From Geodermatophilus saharensis (GTDB lineage Bacteria > Actinomycetota > Actinomycetes > Mycobacteriales > Geodermatophilaceae): a stretch of DNA of 64,000 bases. A program made the translations under genes and the position numbers. A model generated the notes under the pieces. That model searched no databases, had not been told where the DNA came from, and was given only the letters and a program-made list of their open reading frames with translations. The stretch is from contig NZ_FZOH01000001.1 of the NCBI RefSeq assembly GCF_900188205.1, positions 716,359-780,358 on the forward strand. Direction: 5' to 3'. Each line of letters begins with the position of its first letter. Position 1 is the stretch's first letter. Below, one piece after another: positions 1 through 8,953 of the stretch.

Positions 1-1778
1 ACGGCCACGCGGCTGCCGTCCGGCGAGAGCGCGACGCTGTGCGGGGCGACGCCGGCGGGGATCTCCTGCAGCACCCGTCCGCCGTCGTCCAGGGCGAGCA
101 CGGACAGCACGCCGGACTCGTGGTTGGCCGCCCAGGCGCGCCGGCCGTCGGGGGAGACGGCGATCCAGTGCGGGTTCGGCGCCACGGGGTAGGAGTCGAC
201 CTCCTCGCCACTGGCGGTGTCGAGCACCTGGACCCGCGCCTCCTCGTGCAGCGGGACGTAGAGCCGCGTGCCGTCGGGGGAGACCTCCGGGGCGTAGGGC
301 CGCAGCCCGACCGGGGCCGTCTGCAGCACCTCGGTGGTGGCCGTGTCGACGACGACGACCGCGTGCACGGTGTCCGCGTCGTCGTAGACGGTGACGTACG
401 CCCGGCTGCCGTCGGGGGAGAAGGTGACGAACCGGGGCGGCCCGGCCTCGATGGGGATCTCGGCGCTCACGCTCAGCGAGGTCAGGTCGAGGACGCTGAC
501 CACGCCCGCGTCGCGGTGGGTGACGTAGGCGTACCGGTCGTTGGGCGCGATCGCGAGGTAGCCCGGCGTCGGGGGGACGCGGATGGGGTCGCCGAGGCGG
601 GTCGGCACCGCGAGGCTGGCCGGCGGCGGCCCGCTCGGAGTGGGCGCCGGGGCGGTGCCCTCGGGGGCCAGGGTGCTCTCCGGCGAGCCGGAGGGGGTCC
701 CGGCCGCGTCGGCCCCGCCGTCGTCGCGGGGCCACAGGAGGACCGCGAGGCCCGCGGCGACCAGGGCGAGGACGAGCGCGGCCACCAGCGCGGCCCGCCG
801 TCCCGGGCGCCGGGCAGCCGGGGTGCGGGACGGGACCGCGGGCAGCTGCTGCACGGAGCTGTGCGTGCCGTCGCCCGAGCGCACGCCCAGGACGGCGGTC
901 GCGGCGGGAACCGTGCTCGCGGGCACGGTGGCCGTCGAGGAGGTCCCGGACCGTGGTGCGGCGGGCGGCTCCAGGGCGCGGCGAGCGGCCTCGATCAGCG
1001 CGCGGGGCGTCGGGTGGCGGTCCTCGGGTCGCTTGGCCATGCCGCGGGCGATGACCGCGTCGAGCGCCGGGGGGACGCCGGGCACCAGCTCGCTGGGCCG
1101 GGGCGGGTCGGCGTAGAGGTGGGCGTAGAGCAGCGCGGGCAGGTCCTCGCCGCGGAAGGGGCGGCGTCCGGTCAGGCACTGCGCCAGGACACAGGCCAGG
1201 GAGTAGACGTCGACCCGGCCGTCGATCGGCTGGTCGGTGAAGCGCTCGGGCGCCATGTAGTCCAGCGTCCCGACCGTGGCCCCGGTGATCGTCAGCGACG
1301 TCCGGGTGCTGCCGATGGAGCGGGCGATGCCGAAGTCGACGACGTAGACGAAGTCGGTGGGTGTCACCAGGACGTTGCTCGGCTTGACGTCCCGGTGCAC
1401 GAGGTGGTCGGCGTGGGCGGCCTCCAGGGCGTCGGCGACCTGGGACAGCAGCGCCACCGTCCGGGCCGGCGGCAGCGGGCCCTCGCGGAGCAGGTCGCCG
1501 AGGTCGCGGCCGTCGACCAGCCGCATGTCGATGAACAGCCGGCCGTCGATCTCGCCGTAGTCGTGGATGGGGACCACGTGCGGCTCGCGCAGCCGCGCCG
1601 CGACGTGCGACTCGCGCCGGAAGCGGCTGGCGAACTCCGGGTCCCCGTTGAGGTTCTCGGGCAGCAGCTTGAGCGCCACGAGCCGTTGACGGCGGGTGTC
1701 GCGGGCCCGCCACACCTCGCCCATCCCGCCCGTCCCGATCAGCTCCTCCAGGACGTAGGGGCCGAAATCGCGCGACAT
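1..1778 (-). CDS. Serine/threonine protein kinase with extracellular beta-propeller (3' end outside window)
   Basis: A membrane-anchored Hanks-type kinase that would phosphorylate cytosolic proteins in response to a signal sensed outside. Visible in order: glycine loop GTGGMGEV (residues 15-22), ATP lysine K37 in VALKLL, catalytic HRDVKPSN (H128-R129-D130), DFG (148-150), a Pro/Thr-rich linker, one membrane helix at about 328-349, then repeated blades of the YVTN/YncE type (for example SPDGSRAYVTVYDD, SPDGTRLYVP). The ATG at 1778 has GAGGAG five bases upstream. About 592 residues are in view and the frame runs off the left edge, so the last blades are missing. Kinases with PASTA, NHL or YVTN sensor domains are common in actinobacteria. 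The ligand cannot be read from the sequence. Confidence 0.9.
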   Translation of the reverse strand, partial: MSRDFGPYVLEELIGTGGMGEVWRARDTRRQRLVALKLLPENLNGDPEFASRFRRESHVAARLREPHVVPIHDYGEIDGRLFIDMRLVDGRDLGDLLREGPLPPARTVALLSQVADALEAAHADHLVHRDVKPSNVLVTPTDFVYVVDFGIARSIGSTRTSLTITGATVGTLDYMAPERFTDQPIDGRVDVYSLACVLAQCLTGRRPFRGEDLPALLYAHLYADPPRPSELVPGVPPALDAVIARGMAKRPEDRHPTPRALIEAARRALEPPAAPRSGTSSTATVPASTVPAATAVLGVRSGDGTHSSVQQLPAVPSRTPAARRPGRRAALVAALVLALVAAGLAVLLWPRDDGGADAAGTPSGSPESTLAPEGTAPAPTPSGPPPASLAVPTRLGDPIRVPPTPGYLAIAPNDRYAYVTHRDAGVVSVLDLTSLSVSAEIPIEAGPPRFVTFSPDGSRAYVTVYDDADTVHAVVVVDTATTEVLQTAPVGLRPYAPEVSPDGTRLYVPLHEEARVQVLDTASGEEVDSYPVAPNPHWIAVSPDGRRAWAANHESGVLSVLALDDGGRVLQEIPAGVAPHSVALSPDGSRVA

Positions 1779-2004
1779 CGGGGCTCCTCGGCTGGTCGGC
1801 CGGGCCACCGCGGGCGGCCGTCACCGGCAGGGGATCGGGGTGCGCGCCGGAGCGTAGGGAGCCCACCGCCTCCTCCCGGGCCCGGTCCGACCCGCCCCGG
1901 CACCGGACGCCGCGCGCCCCGTCGCACCGCCAGCGCCCGGCGACACAGTGTCCGCGGGCGCAGTGTCCGCGGGGAGGGGCGCCGGCGTGCACGAGGATGG
2001 CCGC

Positions 2005-3126
2005 GTGAGCCAGCACCCGCCGCCCGGTCCCGAGGTCGTCGACGTCGACCGGTCCGACCCCGCCGGGCGCGCGTGGGTGGAGCGGGCCATCGCCGTCGTC
2101 GAGGCCGACGCGGTGCGCAGCGCCGACACCCACCTGCTGGTGCACCCCCTGCCGCCGGAGTGGGGCGTCGACCTCTACCTCAAGGACGAGTCGACCCACC
2201 CGACCGGCAGCCTCAAGCACCGCCTGGCGCGCTCGCTGTTCCTGCACGCGCTGTGCTCGGGCTGGATCACCGAGGGCAGCACCGTCGTCGAGGCCTCCAG
2301 CGGGTCGACGGCGGTGAGCGAGGCCTACTTCGCGCGGATGCTGGGCCTGCCGTTCGTGGCGGTCATGCCGGCCTCCACCAGCCCGGAGAAGGTCGCGCTG
2401 ATCGAGTTCGCCGGCGGCCGCTGCCACTTCGTCGAGCGTGCCTCCGACGTCTACGACGAGGCCCGCCGGCTGGCCGACGAGTGCGGCGGGCACTACCTCG
2501 ACCAGTTCACCCACGCCGAGCGGGCCACCGACTGGCGGGGCAACAACACGATCGCCGAGTCGGTGTTCGAGCAGCTGGCCCTCGAGCGCCACCCGGTGCC
2601 CGAGTGGGTCGTCGTCGGCGCGGGCACCGGCGGCACCAGCGCCACCTTCGGCCGGTACCTGCGCTACCGGCGGCACCCGACCCGGCTGGCCGTCGTCGAC
2701 CCGGAGAACTCCGCGTTCTTCCCCGGCTGGGTGGAGGACGAGCCGGCGTGGACCACCGGCACACCGTCGCGGATCGAGGGGATCGGCCGGCCGCGGGTGG
2801 AGCCGTCGTTCCTGCCGTCGGTGGTCGACCGGATGATCCGCGTCCCCGACGCCGCGTCGCTGGCGGCGGTGCGGCACCTGGAGCGGGCGACCGGGCGGCG
2901 GGCCGGCGGCTCCACCGGCACCAACCTGTGGGGCGCGTACCGGCTCATCGCCGAGATGGTGGCCGCCGGGCGCACCGGCAGCGTCGTCACCCTGCTCTGC
3001 GACGGCGGCGAGCGGTACGCGCACACCTACCACTCCGACGCCTGGGTGGCCGCGCAGGGGCTGGACCCGGCGCCGTACGCGGCGGTCCTCGAGGAGTTCT
3101 GCGCGACCGGCCGGTGGACGGCGTGA
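2005..3126 (+). CDS. PLP-dependent cysteine synthase-family enzyme, probably Cds1-like L-cysteine desulfhydrase
   Basis: Fold-type II PLP enzyme of 373 residues. The PLP lysine is K71 in [12 protein letters not shown] substrate loop ([15 protein letters not shown]) and a phosphate-binding glycine stretch ([15 protein letters not shown]) follow in the usual order. The context [18 protein letters not shown] resembles the mycobacterial Cds1 branch (cysteine to pyruvate, H2S and ammonia) more than biosynthetic CysK, whose motif is usually PTGSFKDR. This rests on remembered family patterns, so cysteine synthase activity is not excluded. I chose GTG at 2005 because GAGGA lies seven bases upstream; a GTG at 1948 in the same frame lacks a site and adds low-complexity sequence. 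It stands alone, divergent from the kinase. The 226-bp gap should hold both promoters. Confidence 0.75.
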   Translation: MSQHPPPGPEVVDVDRSDPAGRAWVERAIAVVEADAVRSADTHLLVHPLPPEWGVDLYLKDESTHPTGSLKHRLARSLFLHALCSGWITEGSTVVEASSGSTAVSEAYFARMLGLPFVAVMPASTSPEKVALIEFAGGRCHFVERASDVYDEARRLADECGGHYLDQFTHAERATDWRGNNTIAESVFEQLALERHPVPEWVVVGAGTGGTSATFGRYLRYRRHPTRLAVVDPENSAFFPGWVEDEPAWTTGTPSRIEGIGRPRVEPSFLPSVVDRMIRVPDAASLAAVRHLERATGRRAGGSTGTNLWGAYRLIAEMVAAGRTGSVVTLLCDGGERYAHTYHSDAWVAAQGLDPAPYAAVLEEFCATGRWTA

Positions 3127-3245
3127 GCGGGGTCACCGGCACCCCGGCACGGCGCCCCGTTACCCGGCAGTAGCCTCCACTATCGGAGCCAGGCGGGCCC
3201 TCGGGTCCGCGTCCCCCATGACCGATCGCGGAGGTAGGTCTGGCG

Positions 3246-4025
3246 ATGAACATCGTCGTTCTGGTCAAGCAGGTCCCCGACTCCGGCACCCAGCGCTCGC
3301 TGGACCCGTCGGACAACACCGTGGCCCGCGCCGCCGCGGACAACGTCATCAACGAGATCGACGAGTACGCCATCGAGGAGGCGCTGCAGGTCAAGGAGGC
3401 GCAGGGCGGTGAGGTCACCATCCTGACCGTCGGCCCGGCCAGCGCCACCGACGCGATCCGCAAGGCGCTGTCGATGGGCGCCGACAGGGCCGTCCACGTG
3501 CAGGACGACGCCATCCACGGCTCGTGCGCGATCCAGACCTCCGGGGTCCTGGCCGCGGCGCTGCAGCAGCTCGAGTACGACCTCGTCCTCATGGGCGCCA
3601 CCTCGACCGACGGCCAGGTCGCGGTCATGCCGGCGCTGCTGGCCGAGCGGCTGGGCATCCCGCAGCTGTCGGGCGCGCAGAAGCTCACCGTGGAGGGCTC
3701 GACGGTGAAGGTGGAGCGGCAGACCGACGGCGGCTTCTGGGCGCTGGAGGCCCCGCTGCCGGCCATCGTGTCCACCTGGGACACCATCAACGAGCCGCGC
3801 TACCCCTCCTTCAAGGGGATCATGGCCGCCAAGAAGAAGCCGGTGGAGACCAAGTCGCTGGCCGACCTCGGCGTCGACCCCTCCAGCGTGGGCCTGGCCA
3901 CCGCCACCAGCGCGGTCGTCGACGTCACCGGCCGCCCGCCGAAGGGCGAGGGCGTCAAGGTGACCGACGAGGGCGACGGCGCGGAGAAGCTCGTGGGCTT
4001 CCTGGCCGAGCAGAAGCTCGTCTGA
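3246..4025 (+). CDS. etfB: Electron transfer flavoprotein, beta subunit
   Basis: Small subunit (259 residues, normal length) of the FAD/AMP heterodimer that takes electrons from acyl-CoA and other dehydrogenases and passes them to ETF-quinone oxidoreductase. Typical features are the start MNIVVLVKQVPDSG, the AMP-site region around ILTVGPASATDAIRKALSMGADRAV, and the signature VSTWDTINEPRYPSFKGIMAAKKK near residues 178-200. The ATG at 3246 has GGAGG at 3230-3234. The gene lies 39 bp upstream of etfA, and the pair forms an operon ended by a strong hairpin. This pair starts the block that is collinear with the mycobacterial fixAB to ddl segment. Confidence 0.97.
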   Translation: MNIVVLVKQVPDSGTQRSLDPSDNTVARAAADNVINEIDEYAIEEALQVKEAQGGEVTILTVGPASATDAIRKALSMGADRAVHVQDDAIHGSCAIQTSGVLAAALQQLEYDLVLMGATSTDGQVAVMPALLAERLGIPQLSGAQKLTVEGSTVKVERQTDGGFWALEAPLPAIVSTWDTINEPRYPSFKGIMAAKKKPVETKSLADLGVDPSSVGLATATSAVVDVTGRPPKGEGVKVTDEGDGAEKLVGFLAEQKLV

Positions 4026-4064
4026 CCCGGCCGGCGATCGCAGCGAAGAGGAGACTGAACACCC

Positions 4065-5045
4065 ATGGCAGAGGTCAACGGTTCTGAGGTGCTGGTCCTC
4101 GTCGAGCTGAACCCGGCCGACGGCACCGTCCGCAAGGGCACCCTCGAGGCGCTCACCGCCGCCCGCGCGCTCGGTGAGGTCTCGGCGGTCGTCGCCGGCG
4201 GCCCCGGCGTGGCCGCCGGTGCGCGCGAGCAGCTCGCCGAGTACGGCGCGGCGAAGGTCTACGCCGCCGAGTCCCCCGAGATCGACGAGTACCTCGTCGC
4301 CCCCAAGGCCGAGGTGCTCGCGCAGCTGGTGGCGCAGGTGTCGCCGGCCGCCGTCGTCATCCCCTCCTCCCCGGAGGGCCGGGAGGTCGCCGGCCGGCTG
4401 GCGCTGAAGACCGGCAGCGGCTTCCTCACCGACGTCACCGAGATCGCCCCGGACGGCACCGCCACCCAGGTGATCTTCGCCGGGGCGCAGATCGTGCACT
4501 CGAAGGTCACGGTCGGCACCCCGATCTACACCCTGCGCGGCAACTCGGTCACCCCCGAGCCGGCGCCGGCCGCCGGGGAGACCGTGCCGGTCGAGGTCGC
4601 GCTGTCCGAGAAGGCGAAGCTGACCCGCGTCGTCGACAAGGTCGTCGAGCAGAAGAGCAACCGGCCGGAGCTCACCGAGGCCTCGATCGTCGTCTCCGGT
4701 GGCCGCGGGGTGGCCAGCGCGGAGAACTTCGCGCTCATCGAGGCCCTGGCCGACTCCCTCGGCGGCGCCGTCGGTGCCTCCCGCGCCGCGGTCGACTCCG
4801 GCTTCTACCCGCACAGCTTCCAGGTGGGGCAGACCGGCAAGACGGTCTCGCCGCAGCTCTACATCGCCGTCGGCATCTCCGGTGCGATCCAGCACCGCGC
4901 CGGCATGCAGACGTCGAAGACGATCGTGGCCGTCAACAAGGACCCCGAGGCCCCGATCTTCGAGCTGGCCGACTTCGGCGTGGTCGGTGACCTGTTCCAG
5001 GTCACCCCGAAGGCCACCGAGTTGATCCGGGCCCGCAGGGGCTAG
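4065..5045 (+). CDS. etfA: Electron transfer flavoprotein, alpha subunit
   Basis: Large ETF subunit (326 residues). The N-terminal half is the alpha/beta fold that docks with EtfB. The C-terminal half binds FAD and shows the diagnostic run [16 protein letters not shown] followed by [19 protein letters not shown]. An SGGRG motif near residue 210 begins the FAD domain. The ATG at 4065 is preceded by AAGAGGAGA about 11-18 bases upstream. It is co-transcribed with etfB and followed 12 bp later by a 16-bp perfect stem that probably terminates the operon. Nothing is odd about it. Confidence 0.97.
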   Translation: MAEVNGSEVLVLVELNPADGTVRKGTLEALTAARALGEVSAVVAGGPGVAAGAREQLAEYGAAKVYAAESPEIDEYLVAPKAEVLAQLVAQVSPAAVVIPSSPEGREVAGRLALKTGSGFLTDVTEIAPDGTATQVIFAGAQIVHSKVTVGTPIYTLRGNSVTPEPAPAAGETVPVEVALSEKAKLTRVVDKVVEQKSNRPELTEASIVVSGGRGVASAENFALIEALADSLGGAVGASRAAVDSGFYPHSFQVGQTGKTVSPQLYIAVGISGAIQHRAGMQTSKTIVAVNKDPEAPIFELADFGVVGDLFQVTPKATELIRARRG

Positions 5046-5057
5046 CAGCACCAGCAC

Positions 5058-5091
5058 GTCGAGCGCCGGCCCCGCGGGGCCGGCGCTCGAC
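5058..5091 (+). terminator. Perfect hairpin terminator after etfBA
   Basis: Inverted repeat with 16-bp arms (5058-5073 and 5076-5091) separated by only GC, so the innermost pairs must open to make a loop. It begins 12 bp after the etfA stop. There is no U-tract, as is common for GC-rich actinobacterial terminators. Confidence 0.75.
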
Positions 5092-5125
5092 GCGTCTGCG
5101 GGGACGGGACCGAGGACGGGCGGAC

Positions 5126-6523
5126 GTGGACGGGCGGGACCCCACCGGGGCGAGCATCTGGGACGCCGCCCACCGGCGGACGACGATCGGCCTGCTGACC
5201 CTCGTCACCCTCGTCGCCTTCGAGGCGATGGCCGTCGGGACGGCGATGCCGCGCGCGGTCGCCGAGCTCGACGGCGTCGCCTGGTACGCGTGGCCGTTCA
5301 GCGCCTTCCTGGTCGCCTCGGTCGTCGGGATGGTCCTCGGCGGCGAGGTGGGGGACCGGCGGCCACCGGGGCCGGGCGTCCTCGCCGGCGTGGTGGCGTT
5401 CGCCGCGGGACTCGTGGTCGCCGGCCTCGCCCAGGACATGGCCGTGCTCGTCCTCGGCCGTGCCGTGCAGGGGCTCGGGGCCGGCGTGGTCATCGTGCTG
5501 CTCTACGTCGTCGCCGGGCAGGCCTACTCCTCCCGGCTGCGCCCCCGCCTGTTCGGCGCCTTCGCCGCGGGCTGGGTGCTGCCGGCGCTCGTCGGGCCGC
5601 TGGCCGCCGGCCTGGTGACCACGCACGTCGGCTGGCGGGCGGTCTTCCTGGGGCTGGTTCCCCTCGTCGCGGCCGGTCTCGCGCTGCTGCTCACCGCCGG
5701 TCCCGGCGAGGCACCTCCTGTCGGGCAGGCGGCCCCGCGCGGGCGCGGCCGGGTGGCGTGGGCGCTGCTGGCCGGCGGCGGCATCGCGGCGCTGCAGTAC
5801 GCCGCGCAGCGGCTGGACCTCGCCGCCGTCGGCATCGCCGTCCTCGGCGCGGCCGGCCTGGCCGCCGCGCTGCGCCGGCTGCTGCCGCGCGGCACCGTCC
5901 GGGCCCGTCCCGGCATCCCGGCGGTCGTCGCCGCGCGCGGCCTGATGGCCGGCGCCTTCTTCGGCATGGACGCCCTGCTGCCGCTCGTCCTGACCGAGCA
6001 GCACGGGTGGAGCGCGGCCACGGCCGGGCTCCCGCTGACCGCCGGCGCCGTCGGCTGGGTGGTCGCCGCCCAGTTGCAGGGGCGGCGGCCGGACGTCCCG
6101 CGCCAGCGGGTGCTCCGGCTCGGGTGCCTCGTGCTGGCGACGGGCCTGGCCGCCACGGCGACGACGGCGGTCCCCGCGCTGGGCGGGTGGCCGGCGTACC
6201 TCACGTGGGCACTGGCCGGGGTCGGCATGGGCCTGGGCATGCCGAGCGTCGGGGTGCTGCTGCTCGACCAGTCGCCGGAGGCCGAGCGGGGGGCCAACTC
6301 GGCCGCCCTGCAGATCTCCGACGTGACCGCGTCGGCGCTGTGCGTCGGGCTCTCGGGGGTCCTGGTGGCCGGCGCGGCCGACGCCGGCGGCCCGCTGTGG
6401 CCCGCCGTGCTCGCGGCGGTCGCCGTGCTGACCCTCCCGGCGCTGCTGGGTGCCCGGGTGGCCGGGCGGACGGTCGCGCTCGCCCGGGCGGGTTCGTCGC
6501 GCGCGACTAACCTGGGCCGGTGA
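5126..6523 (+). CDS. MFS transporter, drug:H+ antiporter type
   Basis: Integral membrane protein of 465 residues with roughly 13-14 hydrophobic segments. The fourth segment carries [11 protein letters not shown], which fits antiporter motif C/D of the DHA2-like multidrug exporters. [11 protein letters not shown] follows, as in that group. The GTG start at 5126 gives a short hydrophilic N terminus ([17 protein letters not shown]) before helix 1; a good ribosome site is not obvious. Its stop overlaps the GTG of the next gene by 4 nt. Substrate is unknown. The link to the downstream thiolation genes looks positional rather than functional. Confidence 0.85.
   Translation: MDGRDPTGASIWDAAHRRTTIGLLTLVTLVAFEAMAVGTAMPRAVAELDGVAWYAWPFSAFLVASVVGMVLGGEVGDRRPPGPGVLAGVVAFAAGLVVAGLAQDMAVLVLGRAVQGLGAGVVIVLLYVVAGQAYSSRLRPRLFGAFAAGWVLPALVGPLAAGLVTTHVGWRAVFLGLVPLVAAGLALLLTAGPGEAPPVGQAAPRGRGRVAWALLAGGGIAALQYAAQRLDLAAVGIAVLGAAGLAAALRRLLPRGTVRARPGIPAVVAARGLMAGAFFGMDALLPLVLTEQHGWSAATAGLPLTAGAVGWVVAAQLQGRRPDVPRQRVLRLGCLVLATGLAATATTAVPALGGWPAYLTWALAGVGMGLGMPSVGVLLLDQSPEAERGANSAALQISDVTASALCVGLSGVLVAGAADAGGPLWPAVLAAVAVLTLPALLGARVAGRTVALARAGSSRATNLGR
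6508..6513 (+). promoter_or_regulatory. Probable -10 (TAACCT) for leaderless iscS
   Basis: TAACCT inside the end of the MFS gene, six bases before the GTG of the cysteine desulfurase, which has no Shine-Dalgarno site. This matches the leaderless pattern seen at several other genes here. Confidence 0.5.
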
Positions 6524-7701
6524 CCTACCTCGACCACGCGGCGACCACGCCGGTGCTCCCCGAGGTGCTCGCCGCCATGACCGAGCAGTGGGGCCGGGTG
6601 GGCAACGCCTCGTCGCTGCACGCCGCCGGCCGCGCCGCGCGGCGGGAAGCCGAGCAGTCCCGGGAGCGGCTGGCCGAGGTCCTCGGCGCCCGCCCGTCGG
6701 AGGTGCTGTTCACCGGCGGCGGCACCGAGAGCGACAACCTCGCCGTCAAGGGCCTGTTCTGGGCGCGGCGGGAGGCCGACTCCCGCCGCCGCCGGCTGGT
6801 GGTCAGCCCCGCCGAGCACCACGCCGTCCTCGACAGCGCCGAGTGGCTGGCCAAGCACGAGGGCGCCGAGGTCACCTGGCTGCGCCTGGAGCCCACCGGG
6901 CGGATCACGCCCGACGCGCTGGCCGAGGCGCTGGGCGACGGGTCCGACGTCGCGGTGGCCAGCGTGATGTGGGCCAACAACGAGATCGGCACGGTCAGCG
7001 ACGTCGCGGCCCTGGCCGAGGTGGCGCACGCGGTCGGGGTGCCGCTGCACACCGACGCGGTGCAGGCCGTCGGCCAGGTGCCGGTCGACTTCGCCGCCAG
7101 CGGCGTCGACGCGCTGACCATGACCGGGCACAAGCTCGGCGGCCCGATGGGCGCCGGCGCGCTGCTGCTGCGGCGCGAGGCCGAGTGCACGCCGCTGCTG
7201 CACGGCGGCGGCCAGGAGCGCGACGTCCGCTCGGGCACGCTCGACGTCCCGGCCATCGTCGGCCTCGCCGTCGCCGCCACCACCGCCGTCACCTCCCGGC
7301 CGGAGCGGGCCGCGCGGCTGGCGGCGCTGCGCGACCGGCTGGTGGCCGGCGTGCTCGAGCAGGTGCCCGACGCGCAGCTCAACGGCGCCCCGCTGGACGA
7401 CGTCGTCGCCGGCGGCCCGGGCCGGTTGCCGGGCAACGCGCACCTGTCCTTCCCCGGCGCCGAGGGCGACGCGCTGCTCATGCTGCTCGACGCCCGCGGC
7501 ATCGAGTGCTCCACCGGCTCGGCCTGCAGCGCGGGGGTCGCCCGGCCCAGCCACGTGCTCACCGCCGTCGGCGCGGAGGCCGCCCGGGCGCGCAGCTCGC
7601 TGCGGTTCAGCCTCGGCACGACGAGCACCGACGACGACGTCGACGCCCTGCTGGCCGTGATCGCCCCCGTGGTCGAGCGCGCCCGCCGGGCGGGGAGGTA
7701 G
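6520..7701 (+). CDS. iscS: Cysteine desulfurase (IscS/NifS family)
   Basis: Class V aminotransferase-fold PLP enzyme (393 residues) that removes sulfur from cysteine as an enzyme-bound persulfide for tRNA thiolation and Fe-S assembly. It begins [15 protein letters not shown], as group I desulfurases do. The PLP lysine is K205 in TGHKLGG. The persulfide cysteine is C336 in STGSACSAG, on the long flexible loop typical of IscS rather than SufS. GTG at 6520 overlaps the upstream stop, but a -10-like hexamer suggests it also has its own leaderless start. mnmA follows after 6 bp, so the likely main client is MnmA. The same pairing occurs in mycobacteria. Confidence 0.93.
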   Translation: MTYLDHAATTPVLPEVLAAMTEQWGRVGNASSLHAAGRAARREAEQSRERLAEVLGARPSEVLFTGGGTESDNLAVKGLFWARREADSRRRRLVVSPAEHHAVLDSAEWLAKHEGAEVTWLRLEPTGRITPDALAEALGDGSDVAVASVMWANNEIGTVSDVAALAEVAHAVGVPLHTDAVQAVGQVPVDFAASGVDALTMTGHKLGGPMGAGALLLRREAECTPLLHGGGQERDVRSGTLDVPAIVGLAVAATTAVTSRPERAARLAALRDRLVAGVLEQVPDAQLNGAPLDDVVAGGPGRLPGNAHLSFPGAEGDALLMLLDARGIECSTGSACSAGVARPSHVLTAVGAEAARARSSLRFSLGTTSTDDDVDALLAVIAPVVERARRAGR

Positions 7702-7707
7702 CCACCG

Positions 7708-8778
7708 GTGCGCGTGCTCGCCGCGATGAGCGGCGGCGTGGACTCCGCCGTCGCCGCCGCCCTGGCCGTCGACGCCGGCCACGACGTCACCGGCGTCCAC
7801 CTGGCGCTCTCGCCGGACCGGCAGACGCTGCGCAGCGGCGCCCGGGGCTGCTGCAGCGTCGAGGACGCCCACGACGCGCGCCGGGTCGCCGACGAGCTGG
7901 GCATCCCGTTCTACGTCTGGGACCTCGCCGAGCGGTTCACCGAGGACGTCGTCGACGACTTCGTCGCCGAGTACGCCGCCGGCCGCACGCCCAACCCGTG
8001 CCTGCGCTGCAACGAGCGGATCAAGTTCACCGCGGTCCTCGACCGGGCGCGGGCGCTGGGCTTCGACGCCGTCGTCACCGGTCACCACGCGCGGCTCGAG
8101 GGCGGCCGGCTGCGCCGCTCGGTCGACGCGGCCAAGGACCAGTCCTACGTCCTCGGTGTGCTCACCGCCGAGCAGCTGGCCGGCGCGGCGTTCCCGCTCG
8201 GTTCGATGACCAAGGAGCGGGTGCGGGCGATCGCCGCCGAGCGCGGCTTCGCGGTGGCGGCCAAGCCCGACTCCCACGACATCTGCTTCATCCCCGACGG
8301 CGACACCCGCGGCTTCCTCACCCGGCGGCTCGGCGCCCGGCCGGGCCCCGTCGTCGACGCCGCCACGGGAGCCACCCTCGGCACGCACGAGGGCACCCAC
8401 GGGTTCACCGTCGGCCAGCGGCGGGGGCTCGGCGTCGCCGTCGGCGACCAGCGGCCGCGGTACGTGCTGTCCATCGAACCGGTGACGCGCACGGTCACGG
8501 TCGGCACCGCCGACCTCGCCGGCGTCGACGTCGTCCGCACCGGCCGGCCCACCTGGACCGGCCCGCCCCCGCAGCTGCCGCTGCGGGCGCAGGTGCAGCT
8601 GCGGGCCCACGGTGCCCCGGTCGGCTGCCAGGTCACCGCCGGCCCCGGCGGCGGGCTGGTGCTGGCGCTGGAGCAGCCGCAGCGCGGGGTCGCTCCCGGG
8701 CAGTCGGCCGTCCTCTACGCTCCCGACCCGGTCCGCGGTGACCTGGTGCTCGGCCAGGCGGCGGTCGCGCGTCCCTGA
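7708..8778 (+). CDS. mnmA: tRNA-specific 2-thiouridylase MnmA
   Basis: ATP-dependent enzyme (356 residues) that puts sulfur on U34 of tRNA-Lys, -Glu and -Gln. The PP-loop is [14 protein letters not shown] near the N terminus. Catalytic cysteines are C98 (TPNPCLRCN) and C193 ([10 protein letters not shown]). The DQSYVL segment and the C-terminal beta-barrel signature [12 protein letters not shown] are present. GTG at 7708 has GGGGAGG at 7692-7698, inside the end of iscS. The adjacent desulfurase would supply persulfide sulfur. tRNA-Glu and tRNA-Gln, two of its substrates, lie 37 kb away in the same window. Confidence 0.96.
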   Translation: MRVLAAMSGGVDSAVAAALAVDAGHDVTGVHLALSPDRQTLRSGARGCCSVEDAHDARRVADELGIPFYVWDLAERFTEDVVDDFVAEYAAGRTPNPCLRCNERIKFTAVLDRARALGFDAVVTGHHARLEGGRLRRSVDAAKDQSYVLGVLTAEQLAGAAFPLGSMTKERVRAIAAERGFAVAAKPDSHDICFIPDGDTRGFLTRRLGARPGPVVDAATGATLGTHEGTHGFTVGQRRGLGVAVGDQRPRYVLSIEPVTRTVTVGTADLAGVDVVRTGRPTWTGPPPQLPLRAQVQLRAHGAPVGCQVTAGPGGGLVLALEQPQRGVAPGQSAVLYAPDPVRGDLVLGQAAVARP

Positions 8779-8953
8779 GGTGTCCCCGGGACGTCACCGC
8801 GGCGTCACCGGAGCGATCTGGTGCCGGAACGGTTCGTCACCTACGGTGTGCGGCGAGCCACGTCCTGCGTGTGCGTGTGCAGCCCGGCTCGGAACACCCG
8901 CCCCGGCCGTCGCCCCCGGCGGCCCGGACCCGCACGTCCTCCGGAGGACCCCC

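Noticed and set aside
8612-8953. A 5' extension of the nucleotidase reading frame back into mnmA
   Set aside because: The extension would bury the signal peptide. TTG 8954 has a well-spaced GGAGG and gives a clean secretion signal.
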